Assembly (NCBI RefSeq): GCF_910589235.1 | Contig: NC_060976.1 | Location: forward strand, 561,501-625,500 | Reading direction: 5' to 3' | DNA length: 64,000 nucleotides | Origin: Vespa crabro | Lineage: Eukaryota > Arthropoda > Insecta > Hymenoptera > Vespidae | Shown: piece by piece, positions 1-13,301 of the stretch | Numbering within the stretch: position 1 is the first letter of the stretch | Layout: each line of letters opens with the position of its first letter | Position numbers and translations under genes: made by a program | The notes under the pieces: model-generated | What the model saw: the letters and a program-made list of their open reading frames with translations, nothing else | The model's database searches: none | What the model was told of the DNA's origin: nothing

Positions 1-323
1 GAAGACATCACATGGAAACGTATCCAGCGACCCCAATAAAAAGAGCTCGTCTATATGAGAAAACTTCTGTAAATTCGAATAGTACGGTCCTAGATACAGA
101 TCGTCAATCTAACCCCCTAGATTACTTAGAAGTAAATACTTCGAAATCGATGTTCGGTAAGATCGATAAAAGAAGAAAGCGACATGCAGATAATGCGAAG
201 GTAATGATAAGATCGGAAAGATCGCGATTGAAACTCGACAGGCCCTTCTTATATTTCGTACGTCACAATCCCACTGGTTTGATACTTCACATGGGAAGAT
301 TCAATCCAAGACTTTTGCCCTAG
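1..323 (+). CDS. Serpin C-terminal exon, partial (cut by the window edge)
   Basis: The open frame ends at a stop codon at 321-323 and encodes the extreme C terminus of a serpin. The segment FLYFVRHNPTGLILHMGRF followed by NPRLLP has the usual serpin end, where strands 4B and 5B read F-x-x-x-I/V-R-H/D-N-x-T-G-x-I-L-F/H-x-G-R. It is the mirror copy of the last exon of the complete minus-strand gene at 21117-21482; base 1 pairs with 21440, so the window starts inside this exon. The gene should continue to the left of the window. The methionine near the start is internal, not a start codon. Confidence 0.85.
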   Translation, partial: RHHMETYPATPIKRARLYEKTSVNSNSTVLDTDRQSNPLDYLEVNTSKSMFGKIDKRRKRHADNAKVMIRSERSRLKLDRPFLYFVRHNPTGLILHMGRFNPRLLP

Positions 324-1266
324 CTCGTATACAATATTATTCATGGAAATACGACATTTATCTTGATCGAACACCATCGTTATGTAGTATCATTATCGTA
401 TATGTTGGTTTTCGATCGACACGTCGAATAATTTTTATTGTTAATTTAAGATGCGACAATGCTCAAAAGCAACTCGATGTATATTATAGCAAAAAATAAT
501 TAAGTATTATAAAAAAGAAGTTAGTGAAATGCGATAATATAGATTGCGACCTCATTATCATTCGTAATTATTAAAAAATAATTTTATAAAATATGCAATT
601 TTTCTGTGGTGCAAATAGAAAAATAATAATAGTTACATATTTAGAATAACCAAACTTTCTAATGGAAATATCAAAGTATTGAAATAAACGTAAAGTCGTA
701 AGCATGTTAAATACGTAACTTTCGTAATCATTACAATGGAAAAATTGTATTTTTTAATATAATCGCCTAATAGTTGGAAAAAGTAATTATTTTCAAAGTT
801 GCTTTTTATACCCTAAAACTTGCTATTATGACTCAGGACAATGTCAAGACAGTCTTCTTGTCGTGTCAACGTGACAATAACTGTTCTTAGCATAAATTAT
901 GTCAAATACATCAAATTAAATAAAACTTATTGAAATAAAATTGATAACTACAATATTTCATATAACATCAATAAAGTACATACCTGTGCTTTCTTTCCTG
1001 TAATAATTTAACTTCCTATGTTGATATTAATTACCGACTAAAGGTAAAACGTAATGATTAAAATTAAATACTTTTTACACGAGAATATTTTACCTGTAAC
1101 CAAACTAATTATAAATGGTATGGAAAAAAAAAAAACAAATGATTAATTGTTTTTTAAATTGCTTTTATTTTTGTATCTTTCGATCAAATGCTGTGGGATT
1201 GAACATGCATAAGGAAAATCTTGTATGCTCTATAAGCAAACGAAAATTTTTCTTCTAGGTACGAAT
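324..1266. other. Tail-to-tail intergenic region, serpin / alpha-tubulin 1
   Basis: AT-rich sequence between the 3' ends of the serpin (+) and alpha-tubulin 1 (-). A minus-strand AATAAA lies at 1164-1169, about 100 bases past the tubulin stop, and is the likely poly(A) signal of that gene. I see no further gene. The mirror region is 20174-21116. Confidence 0.7.
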
Positions 1267-3461
1267 TTAATATTCTTCAGCACCTTCTCCTTCACCTTCA
1301 GCAGAATCCATACCAACTTCCTCGTAATCCTTCTCGAGAGCTGCAAGATCTTCACGTGCTTCGGAGAATTCACCTTCTTCCATACCTTCACCAACGTACC
1401 AGTGAACGAATGCTCTCTTGGCATACATAAGATCAAATTTATGATCGAGACGTGCCCATGCCTCGGCAATGGCCGTCGTGTTGGACAACATACAAACCGC
1501 ACGTTGTACCTTGGCCAAGTCTCCACCGGGTACGACAGTTGGTGGCTGATAATTTATTCCAACCTTGAATCCAGTTGGACACCAATCAACGAATTGAATC
1601 GTACGTTTGGTTTTAATAGTGGCAATAGCGGCATTTACATCCTTAGGTACAACATCACCTCTGTATAACATACAGCAAGCCATGTATTTTCCATGTCGTG
1701 GATCGCATTTTACCATCTGATTGGCTGGCTCGAAACAAGCATTTGTAATTTCTGCAACGCTGAGTTGTTCGTGATACGCCTTTTCCGCAGAAATAACCGG
1801 TGCGTATGTTACCAGCGGGAAATGAATTCTTGGATAGGGTACTAAGTTGGTTTGGAATTCAGTTAGGTCGACGTTGAGCGCACCATCGAATCGTAAGGAG
1901 GCAGTGATCGAAGAAACAATTTGACCGATCAAGCGATTCAAGTTGGTATATGTAGGTCTCTCGATGTCCAGGTTACGACGACAGATATCATAAATAGCCT
2001 CGTTATCAACCATAAATGCACAATCGGAATGTTCGAGCGTGGTATGCGTAGTTAAGATAGAGTTGTATGGTTCAACCACGGCGGTAGAGACTTGAGGAGC
2101 AGGATAAATAGCGAATTCTAATTTAGACTTCTTTCCATAATCGACTGATAATCTTTCCATCAAGAGAGACGTGAATCCTGAGCCGGTGCCACCTCCAAAG
2201 GAATGGAAGATGAGGAAACCTTGTAATCCAGTACATTGATCTGCCAGTTTTCGGATACGGTCTAGGACGAGGTCAACGATTTCCTTGCCAATTGTGTAGT
2301 GACCACGAGCATAATTATTAGCAGCATCCTCCTTGCCCGTGATCAATTGTTCTGGATGAAATAGCTGACGGTATGTGCCTGTGCGGACTTCATCTAAAAT
2401 TGGATAACGATACAAGTTAAAGAAGAAAATTTATAAAATTTAGGTAAAAATAAAATAACAACTAAAAAGAAATAAGAAAAAAAGAAAATGATTTTAGATT
2501 AATACGTACCGACAACAGTAGGTTCCAAATCAATGAAAACTGCTCGTGGTACATGTTTGCCGGCACCAGTTTCGCTGAAGAAAGTATTAAAGCTGTCATC
2601 GCCACCTCCGATAGTCTTATCGGAAGGCATCTGACCATCGGGCTGAATGCCATGTTCCAAGCAATACAGCTCCCAGCAAGCATTACCAATCTGTACTCCA
2701 GCTTGTCCAACGTGGATTGAGATACATTCACGCTAAAGAAACATTAAAGATTGTAGAAACTCTAGATCGTATAATAGTACTATGATATTAATCATTCTCT
2801 ATGCTTGTGATCTTATATTTCCTTTTTAATTATTTTTATTTTTCTACCTTTTACATCTTTCTTTAATCATTTTTTTGACTTTGATGAAAATTATATTTTA
2901 ATTCATCATAGAATTATTAAATTATAATTCAAAATAGAAAACTAATCGTTGCAAATTTATATTATATTCATGAAAAATAATAAAAACGTAAAAGATGTAG
3001 AAACATCGAAAGAAGAATGGATGAATTCACAATGGACGCCATGAGAATGAGTCATCACCAAGTGGAAATACTAAAATGGATTTCATAGCAAACGTTTGAA
3101 AAAATTTATAAACAAATATTTTAATTTTCAATAATACTTATAGCAATATATTTTATAAAATAATATATTCCGATTAACGCACATAATAACGTATAATAGT
3201 AAATGAACTATAATTATATTTTTTAAATAACACGATAATCTCTTTACGATATTTTATTTCTTTGAATAATACAAGGATTAGAAAAATGAAATAAAGGATC
3301 ATAAAAAGTCAATAATTAATTAAAATGATAAAGGGCGGTGCCGGCCGGCAAGTAAAACAAAATGGCTACCAAATATTTTTTCGAGAATATGACGCGACAC
3401 GATTAGCTAATATCTCCGATTAAATAAAAAATTATTAGATACGGTTTTATACACTTACCAT
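1267..3461 (-). CDS. Alpha-tubulin 1, copy in arm A
   Basis: Three coding exons on the minus strand: 3459-3461 (only the ATG), 2510-2732 and 1267-2393, joined at GT-AG sites. They give 450 residues, the normal alpha-tubulin length. The protein starts MREC, carries Lys40 in the PSDKTIGGGDD loop, the tubulin signature GGGTGSG near residue 142, Glu254 in DLTEFQTNL, and the acidic tail GEGEGAEEY ending in a removable tyrosine. It forms alpha/beta heterodimers of cytoplasmic microtubules. The protein is identical to that of the copy at 17979-20173. Both copies keep the promoter and all splice sites, so both look functional. The class is certain; which insect alpha-tubulin paralogue this is cannot be settled here. 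Confidence 0.95.
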
Positions 3462-3624
3462 TTTGAGATTTTAAAGTTTTCGTTGATAAAAATCTAAGAA
3501 GAATTCGTCAGACTTGATCGGTCGATAGTTGGCGAAAGCAAGTAATGAAGCCTCAGCTAACAACTAAACGACAACTTTCGTCGAACACCCAACGAATAAT
3601 GCGCGAAGATGCGCCGCGGCGGCA

Positions 3625-3700
3625 TTTTATACCATCCGTGATCGACTGTTTTAGGGTACGCTGATTGGTTGTTGCTATCCTCACCACCTCTTGCGATTGG
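3625..3700 (-). promoter_or_regulatory. Alpha-tubulin 1 core promoter, arm A
   Basis: On the minus strand a TATAAAA box lies at 3625-3631. CCAAT boxes lie upstream at 3664-3668 and 3696-3700. They precede a GC-richer 5' leader and the ATG at 3461. The arrangement is that of a strong housekeeping promoter and is repeated base for base in arm A'. Confidence 0.7.
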
Positions 3701-4593
3701 TTAGAACAAGACCGCAATACGCAACGATATACGTTGCTAAACAGAAAATATAGTGCGACAAAATATAGTCGATAAATGTCTATTTATTGTAATTATATAA
3801 AATTGTCTAATTAATAAACTATGTAATAAGATAATTCATTGTCAATCTAATTATCTAATATCTCTCTAAAAGCAGTGATTTCGTATTTATTATCAATGGC
3901 AATAAATTATATGCACTCTGAAAACGATTTTCGCCATATTTGGAATGTATGTACGTTGAGCGAACGAAGCAACGGCGTGTGATATATGCTTGTGTCGCAT
4001 ACACATACATTCAACATTTCGTCTAATGGGAAGTCGTACACGAACTCTCAGTATTGATTTTTCCAAAGAGATAGTAGATGCATTCAACGGACATGCCAGC
4101 TCGTTAATTATATATATAACATACGATATTTATTAAATAAAAAGGGACAAGATCCCACACGTATACGTCTTTTTTTTTCTTTCTCTTGCAGTCTTTTTTG
4201 AGTACGTATTTTAAGGCATATGACTCATACACATTTTCGACAGAACTTTGGTCTTATAATGATACTGATTATATTTCCTAACGTTTCATATTTTGTATTT
4301 ATGAAGACATTTATCGTCGGTTAACAAAAGTACAGAAAAATATGCGCGTTTGCTTAAAACATGGTAAGAAGCATACGAGAAAATAGGAAAATATGGGCGT
4401 GTACCTGAACTCACCGAGGTATACACACTACACACATATTGATCGGCCGTGCATGACGTTCTCCTTTACGCATACATAATAATGAAAATCTTCTATAAAA
4501 ACCTTTCGATAGCTCCTAAATGCGCTTGTTAAATAATAAATTGAAAATCGCTAAACAATTGTTAATTAAACCAATATCTTGTATAGCCAAAAA
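3701..4593. other. Upstream flank of alpha-tubulin 1, non-coding
   Basis: AT-rich non-coding sequence of arm A between the tubulin promoter and the A/B junction. A 64-codon open frame at 3893-4087 is preserved on both arms only because the DNA is; it has no recognisable domain. In the original locus this flank should have run on into the 3' end of alpha-tubulin 2, as it does on arm A'. Confidence 0.6.
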
Positions 4594-4602
4594 AAAAAAA
4601 AA

Positions 4603-6015
4603 TAGACAAATATTCAAATGTTCCAATGCTAAATTGTTAAACCGTTTATTTTCCTGTTATATTGTTCGTCGATTGCCAATGCCTTTGACGTTACGTTAAT
4701 ACTGAACTTAATAGTCAAACGAATATATAGTAACGTATCCCTATCCCCCCCTTTAAAACAAACCGGTTAAGTGTCTTGACTGCGAAACACAATCTTATAT
4801 ATTAAAAAAATAAAATTTCAAAAAATAATATGTTATCTTTAATCGTCAAATTATTTTATTTGATCGTTTTTATAACGTACATTTTTATGTAAGTTTATGT
4901 AGAACTTTATTTTTAAGATATATACAAATGCATGTTATTTGTTCTCTTATCAGAAGTGAACACAGATGTTTATATAGGTACTTGTCATCAGAATTAAATT
5001 ATAGATACTTTTCAACTAATTTAACATAATCCGAATTACAAGTATCTCTATGTGAAGTGTTAAAAGCTTTTGAGTCAATGTTAATGAATTTTTTATATAC
5101 TTACAGATATATATATATATAAAAAAAAAACAAAAAGATAAACGGCTTCAAAAAGATATTTTCCGTTATACACTTGGGAATTATTAACTTATAAATATAT
5201 ATTCGAACTTTTTTCACGAGGAATTCATTCTCAAAGATGTAATTTGAATTATATATATTTTTACACGCATAGACATATATTTTATATTTTAAGTATTGTC
5301 TTACAACAGCATATTTAGACCATTAGATTGATTACTTCAGTTTTCATACATAATTCATGCTTACGTCAGATTTCATAAATAATATCAATATATGTAATAT
5401 CAAATTATAAACATGTTTAGTTAGTGTGAACTTGAAATATTGATAGATCATTATTATGTTATCATTAACATGTAAAATAACAATATTTTAAAAACGATAT
5501 GTTAATCAACATTGTTTTAAACAATCGAATGTTATCGTTGATATGTCATGTTGAAATAAAAATTACATTTTCACTTCAAATGAAAATACATACATGTTCT
5601 AATATTTTTATTATTATCACTTCAAATTAATAATTATTCAATTTTAGCGCCATTGTATATATCGTACTAACATTATGCTAACAGGTAGTTTACTACGTGA
5701 AACAACAACATAAATAATGGTCAACAGCAGCAGCAGCAGCAAATAGCGCTTTCAAATGTTCAATGTATTCGTTAATTATTTGACTAAGTGAAAATATAAG
5801 TAAATATTTTTATCTACGCAATCATAGAAATATGTTTATTTTGTATATGATACAATATTATACTATTTTATAAATATTTCATAGTAGGTACATAACCTTT
5901 TAGCATACTGTCAATACACTTTAGAAATTTTAAAACGTCTATATATTTTTCTTTAAAGATTTTTATAATGTCGTGTAAGCAGTTTTAACAATTTTATATT
6001 TAAAATACAAATGTA
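4603..6015. other. Non-coding region between the A/B junction and SNRNP27
   Basis: AT-rich sequence without a gene. It pairs with the region between SNRNP27 and ACADSB at 37222-38820, so it should hold the SNRNP27 promoter plus a stranded copy of the ACADSB promoter side. From about 4605 to 5720 it has clearly diverged from its partner; from about 5745 on it is identical as far as I compared. A run of five CAG triplets sits at 5725-5739; the partner has four, one of them changed to TAG. Confidence 0.65.
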
Positions 6016-6672
6016 ATGGGTCGAAGTCATACCCCGTCGCCTGGAAGACGACGTGATCGTTCCAGGGAACGTGACCGCGACAGAGATCGTCGAAGACGAC
6101 GATCTCGCGAAAGACGTCGGAGGTATGTACAAGAATGGTAAGAATAATAAATCGATTTTTTATCATTTTTGTATTCGATAAAAGTTAACATAATGTCGAT
6201 TCCATCGTAGATCTGCAGAACGTGACAGAGTAAAATCAAGAGATAGAGATAGAGAACGAGATCGTGATCGAGACAGACATAAACGATCATACAGTAGATC
6301 TAGATCTAGAGAACGAGACAGACCTAAGCCCAGAGCCAAATTATCTACGGCAGAACGTCCTGTTATCACAGGTATAATGAGAATAAAAATAATTTTACAG
6401 TAATAATAAAATCATATTTTTTTCTATATTTTATGTAAATATCTGTAATTATGGTAAGCGTGGTTTTTCTTATAGAGGCTGATCTTCAAGGAAAAACACC
6501 GGAAGAACAAGAGATGATGAGAATGATGGGTTTTTGTGGTTTCGATACCACCAAAGGTAAGAAGGTAGAAGGAAATGATGTAGGCGCAGTACATGTTATT
6601 CTAAAAAGAAAGTACAGACAGTACATGAATAGAAAAGGAGGTTTCAATAGACCACTTGATTTCGTGGCATGA
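6016..6672 (+). CDS. SNRNP27: U4/U6.U5 small nuclear ribonucleoprotein 27 kDa protein
   Basis: Three exons, 6016-6122, 6211-6371 and 6476-6672, joined at GT-AG sites in matching phase. The N-terminal two thirds are an RS/RD/RE-rich low-complexity segment typical of spliceosomal proteins. The conserved C-terminal domain contains EEQEMMRMMGFCGFDTTKGK and ends with the block RKYRQYMNRKGGFNRPLDFVA read without its last residue in most relatives. The protein belongs to the U4/U6.U5 tri-snRNP and acts in nuclear pre-mRNA splicing. It converges tail-to-tail on FANCI, with less than 400 bases between the stop codons. Its exact copy lies at 36565-37221. Confidence 0.93.
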
Positions 6673-7053
6673 ATATCTCAGCTTTTTAATTTTCCAATTG
6701 CTAATATTTTTTTAATTCAGTTCTTTATAATTAAAAACATATAATCCTCGTATATCCTCTTCCTTTTCTTTAAAGTTTTCACAACATGAATAATTTATTT
6801 CATTGAGAACATACAATGCATGAATTAATAATGCGGCAAAAAAGTTCATAGACAGTTTAAGTACATTCTTGCTCTCAATTATATTTTATATAATTAAAAA
6901 AAAATAATATACATTTTCATATCAATTATAAAAATATGGAGTTAAATTTTATTAAATCATACATACAAAAATAAAATCAAGATATTTCATATAATTCTCT
7001 AATACTTGTTCATTTAATAAAATTTATCAAATTAAAAAGCCTCTAAAAACTAT

Positions 7054-10000
7054 TTATGACTCAGTCAAAGAATGTTCTGTTATGGATGATGAATTATTAT
7101 CCAAATCATGTGTAAGACTGTTATTTATATTTGTGACATTAGTGCGTTGCGTGCTTAACTATTAAATAGAAAATAAAAAATGTAATTGTTAATTATTGAT
7201 GAATTAACAGATAATACATGATATAATTATTTTCTTACCATACTGACATCTATTTGTTCAAGAGATTCTGTTAATCGTGAATCTAATATTCGGAAATCAC
7301 GTGTTACGCTATGTTTGATATAATTTTCTAAAGGTACCTAATAAAACAAAAACCATTATATATAATAATTCAATTTATAAGATTCTATAAAAATAAATTT
7401 GCATTCTACCCCTGTTTTTTTTGCAAGGAGCAGTACTTCTTTACTAAACTGTTCAATTTCATAAACAACACGTGGTATTAATTTAGTTTCTTTTAAAATA
7501 TGATTTTTTTGTATATTTGTATCTGTCTTTAATCGTTTTTTGTCTTTACTTTGGCTTTCCTATACCAATAGAAGGAATAAAAAATATGTATAAAAATATG
7601 AAATATTAAAACTTTTATATATACATATATTATTAATTTTTGAATATCACGTACCTCTATGTGGGTTACTAAATTATAAAAAGTAGATTTTAATGGTTTT
7701 CCAGCTAATTGTATCACCTGAATAAACCTAAAAAATAATAATCAAAAAGAAATTTATAATTTATAACAAAATTGGATTATTTATAATTTGTAACAAACTC
7801 CAAACCCTCACCTAACAGCATGAAATGCTGCATTTCCACTGCTCGATTTATTATAAAAATATTTAGTAAGTTTACTCAATATGTTATACAATTGTTGTAA
7901 GTTCTTAAATATCGAGTTGGTAGATTGACCTGGATCGATAGATATGTTGGCCAATGTATAAAGTATTTGAATGATATAAGACAATTGTCTGCATAAATTG
8001 CGTTCTTTTTCTACTAAATCTTCTGCATCTATTACAATATTAAAGAAATATTCATTATTAAAAATCCATCAACATTTATTAAATAAATCAATACGTACGT
8101 TGTTCATTATTAATATTAACAACATTCATTATTGCAAGTTCAGCTTTCAAACGTTCTAAAAACCAAGACACATTATCTAATTTATTTTTTATGTAATGAT
8201 TAAGTACGCTATAAGCTTGCACAACTGTATTTTCGTTTATAATTTTATATTTTTCATTTTTTGATGTTTCAATCTGTAATAAAGATACATATAAGAGAAA
8301 AAAAAATTTTTATTTAATATATCAATTCTATAGACTATAATTAATTGCGTGTAAAGTTAACGAACCTTATGTATCATACCCAGTTTCTCTGATATTTCCA
8401 GACAAATATCATTTAATATTTCTCCATTGTCTTTATCGCAGTCTTCTATCCATAAAAGGATTTGAAGGATCAAAATAGCTGTAGAAACACTGATGCCTTC
8501 CGTTTGTGAACATTTACTAATCCATTCAAAAATCTATAATTTAGTGGTTAGTTAACATATGAAACATAACATAAATATTTAATATAATGCTATTAATAAA
8601 ATATCTATCATATGTAAAAATGTTAATAGTAATGTGTTTCTACAAACTTTTTTAGTATTTTTTTCATAAAAGTTCAATTGATGCACAAATTGTTGTATAA
8701 TTTCTAAAAGTATTAACGACATTTGTTTATAAAATTCAGGCTCATCAGAATCTTGTTCGAAAGAAATTTTCAATGGAGCTTTGAAAGACAAAATAAATGT
8801 TTCTAATTGCATATTAAAACTTTCCATTGGTTTTTCATTACCTAATGACAAACAAAATATTTAAGAAATGTAAAAATAAAAATGTAAAAATAAGTTAAGC
8901 AAAAAGACATTTTGTTTTTACTTTTTCTATTGTAGAAAAATACATACACATACTATAAATAAATTGTGGCAATTGAGAAGAAAACTTTGAACATATTAGA
9001 CAACAATATTCCTTAAAACACTGTAAAGCTAATAATGTTCCCTGTTGATCATCATTAAATGCATTTCTAAATTCCAAAATTACATTTTTATAGAGTAATC
9101 TATAAGAAAATAATTCTTAAGATTAGCACATGCGAGATAAAAGTAACATAAAAAGTATTGCACATATTCAATGCTCTTACTCCCCAATTTTATGATACAC
9201 TTTTATATATTGTTTTTTGTGTTTTTCAAAGTCTGGAATACTTAATAATATTATTGTTTGAAAAGTAGAAATGCAACTTTGTAAAATATAATGATAAAAG
9301 TCTCTATGTGATCTTAAAATCTTAGCTTCATCATTGTCTGACCACTTGTCTCTACAAAATAACAATATTAATGCTTGATTTACTTTCATTTCTTTTTTTA
9401 ATAAAATATATATTAAATATTACTAACAAATAATGTAGTTCTAAAATTTTACACACTATGTTTAGACTTATATTTCCATTTGGCAATTTTATAATATCTG
9501 AATGGCTTTGCTTCTTAAATGTAGTGTTATTTGCATCTTTATTTTTTTTATTTTTGTTTCCCTTCTTTTTTCTTATATTCTACAATAAGTATAAATTTAG
9601 CGTATAATATATATTATTATATGAAGAGTATGACATTTATAATTTAATATTCATCATATAAAAATGTAACCAGAAAATATTGATATTATTTTCAAAATTA
9701 CCTTAATAATGTCCATTAACCTATTATATCCTTTAAAAAGACCATATATACTTTTTGCTATATTTTTACTTTCATTAACCCAGGAATTAACTCTGAATGA
9801 TATTAAAGATTCATATACGCCTATCATTTCTTTTAAATTATGTAATTTTTGTTGTGATTTTGGTGTATTATCAAGTAAATTCATTATATCATCCTATAAG
9901 ATTAAGAATTAATATTATTATGCACAATTCTTATCATTATAAATCTTATTCTTTTAAATGAATAATTATTTGTAAAAATTGCTTTTAACCAAAGAGATAT

Positions 10001-11580
10001 TCATACCAAATTTAAATGTTCCGTTTCAGTTCGTATCATCCTTATACATAGTGACTCTAGAATGATAGCAACTTTATTTAAAATTTCCCAATCTTCTAAA
10101 GCTGTTTTTATATAAATTGCTTGTAATACAGAAATCAATGTGGCTATAGGCTCTTTTGGAACAATTTGTATATCGTTTATATCAGCACTTAGATCAATCT
10201 TTAATGGAGGTAATACATTTTCATCTATTTCATAATAAAGATTCAATTGAGCAAGTAATATTTCCACTATGTATTCCGATAGTTCAGGATTCTTAATTAC
10301 AACTTCATATAATCCTGAAAAGAAAATATATTATTACATATTATGCACATATATACATACTCTTTATATTTATGATTATTTTATATTATTATATATATTC
10401 TACCTTCATATAAATGTGATCTGACTTCATATTCTTGAGTAAAACATTTTTTTAATATATTTAATATGTCGACACATAATCTTTTATTGCATCCATAATT
10501 ATTTCCTATATTATTGTGTTTTTCTAAAGTTACCTAAAAAATATAATAAGATTTAATACAAAATAACGTTATAACATTATAATAATAATGCATTGATGCA
10601 TTTTAATTAGAAACATATAATAGTCTATTCTTTGCATTTACCTGAGTTAATATGGATGTCGAATTAGATAATGTGATAGACATGGAGGAATTTCTAGAAC
10701 AATCATTTGAAAGATTTCTTCTAGAATTCATTTTTAACATTTTTAATAGTTCAAGAAAACCAGTTACTGCCATTTTACGTGTACATATTCCTTTTCTATA
10801 GAGAGCCTTTCTCAATGATAACATAAGATTGTCTTTTATATTAGATGAAACATGTATCAATGGCAAAACTGCGTAAAGAATTTGTACAGCTGCAGTACCA
10901 GGTACACATAGCAATTGATCAAGAAGAGTAATTATATAAGTTTGAAAATCGAGCACATTCATTGCTAATTTAGAGCACATATATGCCAAACAATCTGAAA
11001 ATAAAAATAAACAAATCATTTATTATTATCATGCAATATTGAAAAATATTTTTATATTACTTTCTTTTTTTGAAATAAAATATCATACCTGTGTACTGCG
11101 ATATTAACAAACCACCTGCCACTATTTTATCAGTTAATAATTGAAGTACAGAACCACATATTTCATGTCTTTTCTTCATTAATCTTTGAAGTATCTGTAT
11201 ACCAATGTTATGTATTGGATATTTATTAACTTTTCCAATTGTATGTTCTGTATCCATAAGCACAAATCCTAACTCCATAATTCCTTTTAATACAACATGA
11301 CGGTCTTTATCACTAGAATTAATTAATAGAATTAATTAATAAAAAAATTTTATTTCACGTATTCATAGGAATATATATATATATATATATTCTTGTATAT
11401 ATATATGCATACCTATTTGCTATAACTTGATCTATAATATTCATAATATCACAATTATTATTCATTAAAGAGTTTAACCAAGCACTATTCTTACATTTTT
11501 CATCATCTTGCATTTTTCTTAAAATCGTCTGATGAAGCATTTCAAAAACCTATTTTTACACATTTTTGAAAATTTAATAT

Positions 11581-11611
<31 letters not shown>

Positions 11612-11963
11612 GGAAAATGCATTTAACAACCTTGATATCAATTTATAAATAATTGAAGTATAAAGTTTTTGAAATTTTCAATAGAAAGAAAACAAATGTA
11701 TATATCATGCAATAAAAAGTATTTACTTGTTACCTGTTCTTCATGTACACTGGAGATTATAAATATTGTAGATAAAATGAAAGGTTCTAATATATATTCT
11801 GGTACTATAGAAAATTTTTTAAATGCAAGTATCAAATCTTTTATACATTTATAATGTAATTGTGTGGCATGATGTATGTGAAACAGTACATTACTTTCTG
11901 CATCTTGTATTTCTTTTAAACTTGTTGTACCTATAAGTATAGAAATATAAATATAAGAAACTC

Positions 11964-12010
<47 letters not shown>

Positions 12011-13301
12011 ATAAACTGTTTATTAAAAAAATATTTAAAAAATAATACTACTTACTAATATCGTCTAAATTATTCTCTTTTTCTTTACTATTTGCATTTG
12101 AATAATACGATGCAAAATATTTACGCAGTGATACAATCAAATGTATACAACTAGAATTACTACATAATCTAAGAGTCTGATATACAAAAGGCGGTATTTC
12201 ATTTAAAGCAATCATGCAAAGTTTATGACACAATGCAATAATTACCACATTCAGATCTTTTTTCTCCAGAATCATGTCTCTGTTAAAAGGAAGATCAAAT
12301 TATAAAAAAAAAACTATAAAAATATGCATATTCAAAATCATATGTTATAATATTACTCCTCTGTTTGTTCCAACATTAGAACTATTAAAAAATAAAAAGA
12401 AGTTAAGATTAATTTAAACTACATTTTCTTTAAAATTAATAAATTTACCCAAACATTTTCGCTAGACATGGTACAATGCTAGGCTCCCAGTGGCTGTTAC
12501 ATATGGATTTAACGATAAGCGTCTTATATTCACTTCCAGTGACTTCTGAATTCATATAATCAATATATTTTTCTTGTTCTAAGATTTCTAATAACACCGG
12601 TAATAAATCTTTCCAACTAAAATATTTATTATTTATTTATATTATTACTTATAGTATTTTGTAATTGTTATATATTTGAAAAATATTAGATAACAGTTTA
12701 AAAGATAAATATCATCATACCTGTAGAAGTTATCTTCGTTTGAATAAATATTAGAAGTAGAAAATTGTACTAATTGAATTAGACAATTCTTTGAAAAATT
12801 AGGAAAATCCATAGCTATAAGACTGATGATTTCTTCTGCGTGATTACTATTAATTTTAGCACTTCCTAGAGTTTTTAGTATGGCTTTCACTACTTTTAAT
12901 TTGTTTTCAGAAAATTTGTCAGCATTACAAAATGCTTGTAGTATTTCATCCAGCACTTTTACTATATCTGCGCTATAAATCTTATCAGATAATACTTTGC
13001 AAAGCTGAAACAGGAAAGATAAATTTGAATATTTTCTAAAAATATAATTTTTTAATTAGTACAATTATATATGTTAAGTATTGCTATCGTCGGTAAATTG
13101 ACGTTGATGACTTAATATGCTAAAGAAATTAATATTCTTTTAATCCTGACACGAGTTTTATTTGAACTAAATATTATTTCATTTAAAATAAAACTAAGTT
13201 ATTTCTTCTTGACTCACTTCTTCTATATTTACATTCTGTACGAATTTGTGTAATCGTGGTCGATCTTTTCGACCCATTAGATCTTGTAATTTCGCATACA
13301 T
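7054..13301 (-). CDS. FANCI: Fanconi anemia group I protein, copy in arm B
   Basis: Mirror of the 22-exon gene at 29950-36183, where the exon coordinates are listed. I found no disrupting difference between the two, and the open segments match. The only length change is in the TA tract inside intron 4 (11967-12008 here, 14 bases longer than on the other arm). FANCI pairs with FANCD2 to form the clamp loaded on DNA at stalled forks and interstrand crosslinks. The gene is head-to-head with alpha-tubulin 2 and tail-to-tail with SNRNP27. The start codon is the first in-frame ATG after the splice acceptor at the mirror of 29941; an upstream ATG at the mirror of about 29817 is out of phase with it. 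Confidence 0.9.
11967..12008. repeat. TA microsatellite in FANCI intron 4, arm B
   Basis: A run of alternating A and T. The partner tract at 31243-31271 is 14 bases shorter, which accounts for the change of pair sum from 43237 to 43251. Expected to vary between individuals. Confidence 0.9.

Larger units (their letters stand above)
1..4593. repeat. Inverted-repeat arm A (serpin 3' end plus alpha-tubulin 1)
   Basis: This stretch is the reverse complement of 16847-21440: every pair of positions I compared sums to 21440, with no length change. In the stretches compared, the only core difference I saw is near 4320 (G here, A on the other arm). The last 25 or so bases before the junction carry about four differences. 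The arm stops at a run of A at 4589-4602. Its left end is not reached within the window. Confidence 0.93.

Noticed and set aside
1225..1668. 147-codon frame opposite alpha-tubulin 1 (and its mirror at 19772-20215)
   Set aside because: Antisense shadow of the conserved tubulin coding exon.
3893..4087. 64-codon open frame present identically on both A arms
   Set aside because: Preserved only because the arm DNA is identical. No domain, no plausible promoter or start context.
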